Assembly (NCBI RefSeq): GCF_003130205.1
Contig: NZ_NRDF01000013.1
Location: 1 to 54,628, forward strand
DNA: 54,628 nt
Reading direction: 5' to 3'
Source: Aggregatibacter actinomycetemcomitans
GTDB lineage: Bacteria; Pseudomonadota; Gammaproteobacteria; Enterobacterales; Pasteurellaceae
Shown piece after piece: positions 9,481 to 17,138 of this stretch (positions within the stretch are counted from its first letter, which is position 1; every line of letters starts with the position of its first letter). A program made the translations under genes and the position numbers. Below the pieces are notes generated by a model that saw nothing but the letters and a program-made list of their open reading frames with translations, made no database searches and was not told where the DNA came from.

Positions 9481-9522
9481 TGCTACAATCCGAAGGTTAT
9501 GTATTATTTCTATAGGTGTAAA

Positions 9523-10911
9523 ATGTATACTTCAAATCTAACGAATTTAATTCTGAATACAGATAGTTATAAAGCATCTCATTGGCTGCAATATCCGCCT
9601 GATAGCGAATATGTCTCTTTTTATATTGAAGCCCGTAAAAGTGAATTTGACGTTGTTTTCTTCGGTTTGCAGGCCTTTCTCAAGGAATACTTAACTAAAC
9701 CGATTACTCTACAAGATATAAATGAAGCGGAAAATTTATTGATTGCACATGGTTTACCTTTTAATCGACAAGGGTGGCTTGGTATTTTGGAAAAATATAA
9801 AGGTTATCTTCCGCTCCGAATTCAGTCGGTGGCAGAGGGGTTAGTGTTGCCTACCGGCAATGTGGTGTGCCAGGTTGTTAATACAGATCCGGAGTTTTTC
9901 TGGTTACCAAGTTATTTAGAAACGGCACTTCTGCGTGGTATTTATTACCCTGCCACGGTAGCAAGTCTATCTTATTATTGTAAACAAATACTTAAACGTG
10001 CATTGGAAAGATCTGCTGATGATCTGAGTGGTTTGCCGTTTAAATTACATGATTTCGGTGCACGCGGAGCCAGTAGTTTGGAGTCGGTGGCTCTTGGTAG
10101 CTTGGCACATTTGGTAAATTTTTGCGGAACAGATAGTCTCAGCGGTATTATTGGTGCAGCCCGTTGGTATGAGGTCGAAAATATGCCGGCATTTTCAATT
10201 CCTGCGGCAGAACACAGCACAATTACCAGTTGGGGAAAAGAAAATGAGATCGCAGCCTATGAAAATATATTTCAGCAATTTGCCGGTAAATATCCTGCAT
10301 TCGCCATTGTGTCTGACAGCTATGATTTATGGCAGGTGGTTAATGAAGTTTGGGGAGGGCGATTTAAGCAGCAGATTTCACAAATGTCGGGAACTTTGAT
10401 AATTCGCCCTGACAGTGGAGAACCCGGCACGGTAATTTGTCGCGTGCTGGATATTTTGGCTGAAAAGTTCGGAGCAAGAATAAATAGTAAGGGTTATAAA
10501 GTATTGCCGGATTGTATTCGTGTCATTCAGGGGGATGGAATTAATTATACTTCATTGACACACATACTGGATGCTGTCATGGCACATGGATTTAGCGTGG
10601 ATAATGTGAATTTCGGTATGGGAGGCGGCTTGTTGCAACAGGTTAACCGTGACATGATGGGCTGGGCGATGAAGGCAAGTGCGGTGAGTATTGCAGGCAA
10701 ATGGCGTGATGTATATAAGGATCCCGTTACCGGTGCGGAAAAACGTTCGAAAAAAGGACGGCTTGCATTAGTCAAAAGAGATGGCGAATACTTGACTTTG
10801 CGCGAAGAAGAAGTGGATAAGCATGAAAATCTATTGCGTACAGTATATTTAAATGGAAAACTATTACATATTGAAACACTTGAGCAAATCAGGCAGCGTA
10901 CCAATGGATAA
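9523..10911 (+). CDS. nadV: Nicotinamide phosphoribosyltransferase
   Basis: I choose the ATG at 9523 (MYTSNLTNLILNTDSYK), where similarity to NadV begins. An in-frame start at 9457 would add 22 unlike residues. The protein has 462 residues. The enzyme joins nicotinamide and PRPP to give NMN and so allows growth without V factor (NAD). Family motifs include HDFGARGASS, FCGTDSLSGI and RPDSGEPGT, with GMGGGLLQQVNRD towards the C-terminus. It overlaps yggS by 8 bases. Known nadV genes explain why Aggregatibacter and some Haemophilus strains do not need V factor. Confidence 0.93.
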   Translation: MYTSNLTNLILNTDSYKASHWLQYPPDSEYVSFYIEARKSEFDVVFFGLQAFLKEYLTKPITLQDINEAENLLIAHGLPFNRQGWLGILEKYKGYLPLRIQSVAEGLVLPTGNVVCQVVNTDPEFFWLPSYLETALLRGIYYPATVASLSYYCKQILKRALERSADDLSGLPFKLHDFGARGASSLESVALGSLAHLVNFCGTDSLSGIIGAARWYEVENMPAFSIPAAEHSTITSWGKENEIAAYENIFQQFAGKYPAFAIVSDSYDLWQVVNEVWGGRFKQQISQMSGTLIIRPDSGEPGTVICRVLDILAEKFGARINSKGYKVLPDCIRVIQGDGINYTSLTHILDAVMAHGFSVDNVNFGMGGGLLQQVNRDMMGWAMKASAVSIAGKWRDVYKDPVTGAEKRSKKGRLALVKRDGEYLTLREEEVDKHENLLRTVYLNGKLLHIETLEQIRQRTNG

Positions 10912-11599
10912 TATTCGACGTAATTTACAGCTGGTTCAGCAAAAAATAACCCAAATCTGCCAGATGATTGGGTCCTCACCAAGTGCGGTTACTTTACTGG
11001 CTGTTTCTAAAACCAAGCCTGTTGAAGATATTTTAACAGCGTATGAAGCAGGGCAGGCGGCATTCGGAGAAAATTATGTACAGGAGGGAGTGGAAAAAAT
11101 TCAATTCTGCCAACAGCAAAATATTAACTTGGAATGGCATTTTATCGGCCCGTTGCAATCCAATAAAACCCGTTTGGTGGCGGAGTATTTTGACTGGATG
11201 CAAACCCTTGATCGTGCCAAAATCGCCGATCGGTTAAATGAACAACGTTCTCCCCATAAAGCACCGTTAAATGTGTTAATTCAGGTGAATATCAGCAATG
11301 AAGCCAGCAAATCCGGCGTTCAGCCCGGTGAAATTTTAGACCTTGCAAAACACCTGGAAAACTTACCGCACTTATGCCTGCGTGGCTTAATGGCGATTCC
11401 CGAACCTACCGATGATGTGGTTCGGCAGGAACAAGTGTTTTATCAAATGCGCACTTTGTTTGAACAATTACAACAAGCCTTGCCGAACGCCCAAATCGAC
11501 ACCTTATCCATGGGCATGACCGATGATATGCAAACGGCAATCAAATGTGGTTCCACCATGGTTCGCGTAGGTACAGCAATTTTTGGAAAACGGGTTTAA
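10904..11599 (+). CDS. yggS: YggS/PLPBP family pyridoxal phosphate homeostasis protein
   Basis: I place the start at 10904 (MDNIRRNLQLV), overlapping the nadV stop by 8 bases; a start at 10853 lies inside nadV and lacks similarity. The protein has 231 residues with an alanine-racemase-like barrel. The PLP lysine is in LLAVSKTKP (Lys36); HFIGPLQSNK and the C-terminal LSMGMTDDMQTAI phosphate-binding region are intact. The family controls free PLP levels. The overlap implies translational coupling to nadV, an uncommon neighbour. Confidence 0.93.
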   Translation: MDNIRRNLQLVQQKITQICQMIGSSPSAVTLLAVSKTKPVEDILTAYEAGQAAFGENYVQEGVEKIQFCQQQNINLEWHFIGPLQSNKTRLVAEYFDWMQTLDRAKIADRLNEQRSPHKAPLNVLIQVNISNEASKSGVQPGEILDLAKHLENLPHLCLRGLMAIPEPTDDVVRQEQVFYQMRTLFEQLQQALPNAQIDTLSMGMTDDMQTAIKCGSTMVRVGTAIFGKRV

Positions 11600-11647
11600 C
11601 TTATATAACAGTATGATCAAACAGTAAATAAAAATCTAATTTTATTG

Positions 11648-12484
11648 TTAACTATTACGTGCTAACCATTTCCGTACACTTGCTTGCTCAGCCTTACTTA
11701 ATTGTTCATATTGCATAATCACTTTCTCTACCGTTAACGCCTGTTCAGACGAGGCGAATAGTGATTTTACATAACTATTGGCAGGCTGTTGTTGGATTTC
11801 GTTTGGTGTACCTACTTGCACCAGTTTCCCATTCTGCATGACGCCAATGCGACAAGCAAGTTTTAAGGCTTCTTGCATGTCATGAGTAACGAACACGATA
11901 GTTGTGCCGAATTTTTTATGGATCAACGAAATTTGATCTTGTAAGGCAGTTCGCACCAGTGGATCAAGTGCAGAAAATGGTTCATCCATGAGCAATAAAT
12001 GAGGATTAGCAGCAATAGCCCGTAAAATGCCTATCCGTTGTTGTTCTCCACCGGAAAGTTCGCGCGGATAGCGATCCTGATATTGTGCAGGTGGCAAATT
12101 CACTAATTCAAGTAATGTATTCACACGGGATTTCCGTTCATTTTTGTGCCACCCAAGAATATCAGGCATCAAGGCAATGTTTTGCGCTACGGTCATGGTG
12201 GGGAATAGGGCGATTTGTTGTAATACATAACCGATGCGATGACGTAAGGTATGGATGTTGTAATCTTTAATCCGTTTACCTTGAAAATATACATCTCCAT
12301 CTGTAGGTTCGGTGAGGGCGTTGATCATGCGCAATGTTGTGGACTTACCGCTACCTGAACCTCCGACTAATACGAAGAATTCGCCTTGATAGATGGTCAG
12401 ATTTAGTGTTTGCACTGCATGTTGTCCGTCATAATATTTGCTTACGCCGCGAAATTCGATAAAAGGTGTGCGATTAATTTTCAT
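11648..12484 (-). CDS. ABC transporter ATP-binding protein, osmoprotectant (OpuC/ProV) type
   Basis: The protein has 278 residues. Walker A is GGSGSGKST at 41-49, the signature is LSGGEQQR, Walker B is LLLMDEPFSALDP, and the switch histidine is in FVTHDMQEA. The sequence is of the quaternary-amine importer class (glycine betaine, choline, carnitine), but it lacks the long C-terminal CBS domains of ProV. It should power the permease encoded upstream at 12797-14308. A 312-base gap with no convincing gene separates the two. Confidence 0.85.
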   Translation of the reverse strand: MKINRTPFIEFRGVSKYYDGQHAVQTLNLTIYQGEFFVLVGGSGSGKSTTLRMINALTEPTDGDVYFQGKRIKDYNIHTLRHRIGYVLQQIALFPTMTVAQNIALMPDILGWHKNERKSRVNTLLELVNLPPAQYQDRYPRELSGGEQQRIGILRAIAANPHLLLMDEPFSALDPLVRTALQDQISLIHKKFGTTIVFVTHDMQEALKLACRIGVMQNGKLVQVGTPNEIQQQPANSYVKSLFASSEQALTVEKVIMQYEQLSKAEQASVRKWLARNS

Positions 12485-12796
12485 ATTCTACCTTCATAAC
12501 CGCGTTAAGGGTACATGGCGCGTTTCTAAGTAATTGCGTTGAATCGGGGAAAAGCATTATAGAATTGCGTACGGATAAAACCGGCATCGCTTTCCGTTCG
12601 ATTAAACAGCGTGTGGCCATATTGCCGATTGAGTTTGTAATACCAAGTTCCATGATTTTTCCTGTTATGTTCATTTATTTGATCTCTGTATTCTCCCGTA
12701 TGAGTCATACAGGGTTATATATTCCTCAGCCTTTTTAAGTTAATTATAGGTTGTAGTGCGGCTTAGATGATCCAGCCCGGTACCTTTTGTCTAAGG
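12485..12796. other. Gene-free gap inside the osmoprotectant transporter locus
   Basis: Only short overlapping reading frames of 60-66 codons occur, and none has a recognisable domain or good start. Minus-strand stretches such as KNHGTWYYKLNRQYGHTLFN look protein-like and may be the remains of a lost gene, but I cannot identify it. One shortened uptake-signal-like GTGCGG lies near 12756. Confidence 0.4.
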
Positions 12797-14308
12797 CTAT
12801 AGCAATTTTATTTTCTTCAAATACTCCCTTGCCACTTTCTCCGGGCTTTCGCCCAGTACTTTAACTTGATAATTCATTTCACTCATTTCTTGTTCGGAAA
12901 TGCGGTTGGCGAGGCGGTTAAGTGCGGTCAGAACCTGCGGATTTTTTGCTGCAAAATCAGCTCTCATGAGTGGCGCACCTTGATAGGCGGGGAATAAATC
13001 AATGTCATCTTTCAGTAAGCGGAGCTGATGTTGTTTGAGCTCTGCGTCAGTAGAAAATGCTTCGATTAAATCAATTTTATTGTTGAGCAACGCCGTATAA
13101 CGTAAGGCAGGTTCAAGGGTGACAATATGAGCTAAAGTAATGCCTTGTGATTTTATACCTTTATAGCCATCGATTCGATCGAGAAACTCCAGTGTGAAGC
13201 CGGCGCGAATGTCTCCTGCCACATGATGTAAATCGCTGATTGTTGCAAGCCCGTGTGTTGCTCCATAGGCTTCTTTCACTGCCAATGCATAGGTATTTTG
13301 ATATGCCATCGGCGGTAAAAATTCAAGGCGGAACTGTTCCGCCAGTAATTGTTTACTCAGCTGATAAGTGGTTTCAGGAGAGCGGTGGTGATTTTTTTGT
13401 TCGGGCAACACTTGCACCAAGGCTTCCAGCACTGTGCCGGTAAATTCAGGATAAATATCAATTTCACCGCTGTTGAGAGCATTGAATAAAAAAGAAGTTT
13501 TGCCGAAATTCGGTTTAAGCTCTACTCGAATAGTTTTGTTTTCCTGCTCAATCAACAGTTTGTACATATTGATAAGAATATCAGGTTCACTGCCAAGTTT
13601 ACCCGCAATCACCACTTTTTGAGTTTGGGATGTGAGAGAAATTTGCGAAAAACCAACCGCACTTAGCCCTAAAATCAAAACGATAGCGAGAGGACGTTTG
13701 CATTGTGCTTTTTGTAAAATCGCAATCAAACCGCTTACTCCGACTGCCAGTAATGCAGAAAGCAAGGCACCGGTAAAAATCATCACCATATTATTGCGAT
13801 CGATACCGAGTAAAATAAGACTGCCTAATCCGCCCGCCCCGATTAATGCCGCCAGGGTTGCAGTACCGATAATTAATACTGCCGCCGTACGGATGCCCGA
13901 CATCATTGCCGGCAATGCCATCGGCAGTTCAATTCGCCATAACGATTGCCATCGGGATAAGCCGAAAGCGGTGTAAGCGTCTTGAATAGATTGATCGATT
14001 TGGCTTAATCCCAGATAGGTATTTTGGAAGATCGGTAACAGGGCATAGAGTGTTAGGGCAATTAGTACCGGTGGTGAACCAATGCCGACAAAGGGAATCA
14101 ATAAGCCAAGCAGAGCGAGAGATGGAATGGTTTGCAGCACATTAGTAAATTGTAACACTACTTCCGCCATATGGTGTTTGCGTGACAATAATACTGCAAT
14201 AGGTACAGCAATTATTACTGCAATTAGCAATGCCGATAAAGAGAGCCATAGGTGGGTAAGTAACATTGCTCCTACTTCAGGCAAGGTGAAAGGAAGCATT
14301 TCAAGCAT
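12797..14308 (-). CDS. Osmoprotectant ABC transporter, permease fused to substrate-binding domain
   Basis: The protein has 503 residues. Residues 1-220 form a ProW/OpuCB-type permease with about six membrane segments; the EAA-like loop for the ATPase is near 112-133 (AYTAFGLSRWQSLWRIELP). Residues from about 229 on form an OpuAC-type periplasmic binding domain starting KVVIAGKLGSEPDIL. Permease-binding protein fusions are known in this class. With the ATPase at 11648-12484 it makes a complete importer. The substrate, perhaps choline or glycine betaine, is inferred from family only. Confidence 0.85.
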   Translation of the reverse strand: MLEMLPFTLPEVGAMLLTHLWLSLSALLIAVIIAVPIAVLLSRKHHMAEVVLQFTNVLQTIPSLALLGLLIPFVGIGSPPVLIALTLYALLPIFQNTYLGLSQIDQSIQDAYTAFGLSRWQSLWRIELPMALPAMMSGIRTAAVLIIGTATLAALIGAGGLGSLILLGIDRNNMVMIFTGALLSALLAVGVSGLIAILQKAQCKRPLAIVLILGLSAVGFSQISLTSQTQKVVIAGKLGSEPDILINMYKLLIEQENKTIRVELKPNFGKTSFLFNALNSGEIDIYPEFTGTVLEALVQVLPEQKNHHRSPETTYQLSKQLLAEQFRLEFLPPMAYQNTYALAVKEAYGATHGLATISDLHHVAGDIRAGFTLEFLDRIDGYKGIKSQGITLAHIVTLEPALRYTALLNNKIDLIEAFSTDAELKQHQLRLLKDDIDLFPAYQGAPLMRADFAAKNPQVLTALNRLANRISEQEMSEMNYQVKVLGESPEKVAREYLKKIKLL

Positions 14309-14396
14309 CAGTTAGTCCTTTGAATCGATAATGGAACTATTATATCGGGTGTTAGCCAATAAGGAAAATAGGCTTTGCAATAATATATAACAAAGC

Positions 14397-14427
14397 AAAA
14401 CGCCACTTTCTTTTGAAAATGGCGTTT
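14397..14427 (-). terminator. Terminator of bamC
   Basis: An A-rich/T-rich flanked hairpin with AAACGCCA paired to TGGCGTTT and an inner TTTC/GAAA stem with one mismatch, placed 16 bases after the bamC stop. Confidence 0.65.
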
Positions 14428-14442
14428 GGTGTTTAAATCAAA

Positions 14443-15447
14443 TTACTTTGCCAATACATTTTGTAATGCTTGATAAATAATCTGTGCCTGCTCGCCCGAG
14501 AGGGCAGCTTTATTTTCATCGGAAATAACCACCGCACTTTGTTTACCTACAGCGGCAAGCTGCATTTGGTAAGTGCCTTTTTCCAAGTCCGGCAGTTGCA
14601 TTCCTACGCGGCGCCATTCTTCTTGCGATAAAGGTTTGTACTCCAACTCGCGAATGCCCCGGCTACCGGTTTCTTCCTGAATTTCAAAGCCCAGTCTCGG
14701 CAGCGCGGAACCTAAACGCTGCCAAGCGTTATCAAACGATGTCGCCAGCACTAATGCGGTTCTACCGTTGGCATCGGTGGCGATAGCGGACTGAATCGGT
14801 GAGGAAGCGGCGCCGTTAAGAGCTTGTTGCTGTTTTTGGTAAGCGGAATTTAATTCCCCCACCAATTGGTTTAAGCGATCGGAGGCATAACGTTTCTTAT
14901 CCGTAAAATTAGGTGTGAAAATGGTGTCATCACGTTTCATTTGCAACACGGAAACAACCAATGCGCTGGCGTGTGGCGCGTTGATTTCTTCAATCTGATA
15001 GCGGATTTTGGTGTTTTCCAAATCGTCGGCTCGACCGGTGCTCGCCCAGTCGGTTAATAATTTATTGCCTTCTACGGTGTAGCTAATGTCTTGTTCTTTG
15101 AGCAGGCGTTCTACTTGGAGTAAGTTGTAAACGCTTTGCTTGTCCGGCGTATAAGCGATCAGCGCACGTTCACCGTCAAATTGTGTGGCCGAATTACTGA
15201 TGATTGCCAATGGCAAGGATGGCGGGCGTATATCTACGCCGTCGGTTCTGCTGATTTTTACTTGTGGTAATTGATATTCCGCACTTTGTGCCGGCAGATT
15301 CACACCGCCACTGGCTAACGGAGTAAAGTATGGTAATTCGCTGTTGGATTTTTGATAGGTGTCGCCCGCTTGTTGTTTACTTTCATTACCGGTGGAGCAG
15401 GCGCTGAGTGCAGTGGCGATTGCTACGGTTAATAGCCATTTTTTCAT
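14443..15447 (-). CDS. bamC: BamC (NlpB) outer-membrane assembly lipoprotein
   Basis: The protein has 334 residues. The signal peptide ends in a lipobox LSAC with Cys17 as the lipidated residue. Next comes the unstructured N-terminal segment (about 20-95) that contacts BamD in the family, with LPYFTPLASGGVNLP, then two helix-grip domains. It is part of the Bam complex that inserts beta-barrel proteins. It follows dapA on the same strand, the same order as dapA-bamC in E. coli. Confidence 0.92.
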   Translation of the reverse strand: MKKWLLTVAIATALSACSTGNESKQQAGDTYQKSNSELPYFTPLASGGVNLPAQSAEYQLPQVKISRTDGVDIRPPSLPLAIISNSATQFDGERALIAYTPDKQSVYNLLQVERLLKEQDISYTVEGNKLLTDWASTGRADDLENTKIRYQIEEINAPHASALVVSVLQMKRDDTIFTPNFTDKKRYASDRLNQLVGELNSAYQKQQQALNGAASSPIQSAIATDANGRTALVLATSFDNAWQRLGSALPRLGFEIQEETGSRGIRELEYKPLSQEEWRRVGMQLPDLEKGTYQMQLAAVGKQSAVVISDENKAALSGEQAQIIYQALQNVLAK

Positions 15448-15522
15448 AAATTACCCTTTTGCTTCATGATTAGGATGTTGCGTAAAAATTGTTTTTTTCG
15501 ACAGGAAAATGTGTGGACAGTT

Positions 15523-15546
15523 CAGGACCTATATGCATAGGTCCTG
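15523..15546. other. Perfect 10-bp hairpin between dapA and bamC
   Basis: CAGGACCTAT (15523-15532) and ATAGGTCCTG (15537-15546) flank ATGC. There is no T run on either side, so it is not an ordinary terminator. It may be an RNA processing or stabilising element between the two genes. Confidence 0.6.
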
Positions 15547-15559
15547 ATGAATACTGCGT

Positions 15560-16453
15560 TTAAAGCAAGCCGGCGGCTTTTAATGCATCTAAGACTTTCG
15601 GCTGTGCCTGCTCGCTTAATGTGGTGAGCGGAAGACGTAATACCGGCTCCTGAATCAAACCTAATTTGTAACACGCCCATTTCACCGGAATCGGATTTGA
15701 TTCGACGAACAGGTTTTTGTGTAGCGGCATTAAGCGTTGGTTGATTTGTTCCGCTTCATCAAATTTACCGGCACGGGCGAGATGGCACATTTTTGCCATA
15801 TCGGCTGCCGCGACGTTATTAGTTACGGAAATCATGCCTTCCGCACCCAATTTCATGGCTTCCAAACCGGTGGCATCGTCGCCGCTTAAAATGATGAAAT
15901 CTTCGCCGGCAAGTTGTTTGATCTTTTGTACACGACTTACATCGCCGGTAGCTTCTTTAATCCCTACAATGTTACTGATTTTCGCCAGACGACCGATAGT
16001 TTCAGGTAGTAAATCACTGCTGGTGCGCCCCGGTACATTGTAAAGAATTTGTGGAATATCGGTGCATTCGGCGATGGCTTTGAAGTGTTGATACATGCCT
16101 TCTTGAGTTGGCTTGTTGTAGTAAGGCACCACGGATAAACAACCGGAGATGCCGCTGTTATTGAGTAATTTGGTCATGGTGATGGCTTCGCTGGTGGCGT
16201 TAGCACCGGTACCGGCAATAACTGGAATACGTCCACCGGCAAATTCAACGGTTTTTAAAATGGCTTTTACATTTTCATCAATACTCAAGGTGGCGGACTC
16301 ACCGGTGGTTCCGACGGAAACGATAGCGTCGGTGCCGCTCTTAATGTGAAATTCCACTAATTTTTTTAAGGTTTCAAAATCGACTTCACCATGGCTGTCC
16401 ATTGGTGTCACTAACGCAACAATACTGCCTTGAAATAAAGGATGATTTGACAT
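15560..16453 (-). CDS. dapA: 4-hydroxy-tetrahydrodipicolinate synthase
   Basis: The protein has 297 residues. It condenses pyruvate with aspartate semialdehyde, the first committed step to lysine and diaminopimelate. The Schiff-base lysine is in GIKEATGD (Lys166), the catalytic tyrosine in YNVPGR (Tyr138), and the TTGES motif is at 49-53. It is a TIM barrel of normal length. I looked upstream for a lysine riboswitch and saw none in the 157 bases before bcp. Confidence 0.96.
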   Translation of the reverse strand: MSNHPLFQGSIVALVTPMDSHGEVDFETLKKLVEFHIKSGTDAIVSVGTTGESATLSIDENVKAILKTVEFAGGRIPVIAGTGANATSEAITMTKLLNNSGISGCLSVVPYYNKPTQEGMYQHFKAIAECTDIPQILYNVPGRTSSDLLPETIGRLAKISNIVGIKEATGDVSRVQKIKQLAGEDFIILSGDDATGLEAMKLGAEGMISVTNNVAAADMAKMCHLARAGKFDEAEQINQRLMPLHKNLFVESNPIPVKWACYKLGLIQEPVLRLPLTTLSEQAQPKVLDALKAAGLL

Positions 16454-16610
16454 AAAAGCCTCCGTTTTATTTGTTATTTTGCCATAACGATTCGAATAAA
16501 AAGGATCGAAAACCGTTGTGTTTGCTTGCTAATAGCTATTTAAGATCGCTAAAATAACCTTAATTTGCAAGAGATTTTTTTACTTTTTTGTATTTTAAGA
16601 AGGATTTCAA

Positions 16611-17075
16611 ATGGAAACATTAAAAGCCGGTGAAAACGCACCGCACTTTACCTTGTTTGATCAACATAACCAATCGGTTTCTTTAACTCAATTTCAAGGT
16701 AAAAAAGTGTTAGTTTATTTTTATCCGAAAGCTTTAACACCTGGTTGTACCACACAAGCCTGCGGTTTACGCGATAGCAAAGCGGAATTGGACAAATTAG
16801 GTGTGGCCATTCTCGGCATTAGCCCGGACAGCCCGAAAAAATTAGCCCAATTTGCAGAAAAGAAAGCATTGAACTTCATTTTATTATCCGACGAAAACCA
16901 TCAGGTCGCGGAACAATTCGGTGTATGGGGCGAGAAAAAATTTATGGGGTGCATATTTGATGGCATTCACCGTGTCAGCTTTTTAATTGATGAACAGGGG
17001 AAAATCGAACAGGTATTTGATAAATTTAAAACGAGGGATCACCATCAAGTGGTGCTGGACTATTTGCAAAAGTGA
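16611..17075 (+). CDS. bcp: Thioredoxin-dependent peroxiredoxin, Bcp/PrxQ type
   Basis: The protein has 154 residues. The peroxidatic cysteine is in TPGCTTQACGLRD (Cys46), with the resolving Cys51 five residues on, as in the alpha-helical PrxQ type. It reduces peroxides with electrons from thioredoxin. It has a good ribosome site (AAGAAGGA) and is divergent from dapA. Confidence 0.95.
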   Translation: METLKAGENAPHFTLFDQHNQSVSLTQFQGKKVLVYFYPKALTPGCTTQACGLRDSKAELDKLGVAILGISPDSPKKLAQFAEKKALNFILLSDENHQVAEQFGVWGEKKFMGCIFDGIHRVSFLIDEQGKIEQVFDKFKTRDHHQVVLDYLQK

Positions 17076-17099
17076 GTTATTCATTATAGTAAAATGGAA

Positions 17100-17127
17100 G
17101 ACCGCACAAAAGTGCGGTCCTTTTTTT
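17100..17127 (+). terminator. Terminator of bcp, containing an uptake signal
   Basis: GACCGCAC (17100-17107), loop AAAA, GTGCGGTC (17112-17119), then C and seven T. The right arm is part of an uptake signal core. Confidence 0.9.
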
Positions 17128-17138
17128 CGGTGTTTTTA

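Noticed and set aside
12474-12708. Two overlapping 60-66 codon frames in the transporter gap
   Set aside because: No Shine-Dalgarno, no domain, and they overlap each other; at most debris of a lost gene.
16454-16610. Lysine riboswitch upstream of dapA
   Set aside because: The region is too short and shows none of the conserved lysine-aptamer stems.
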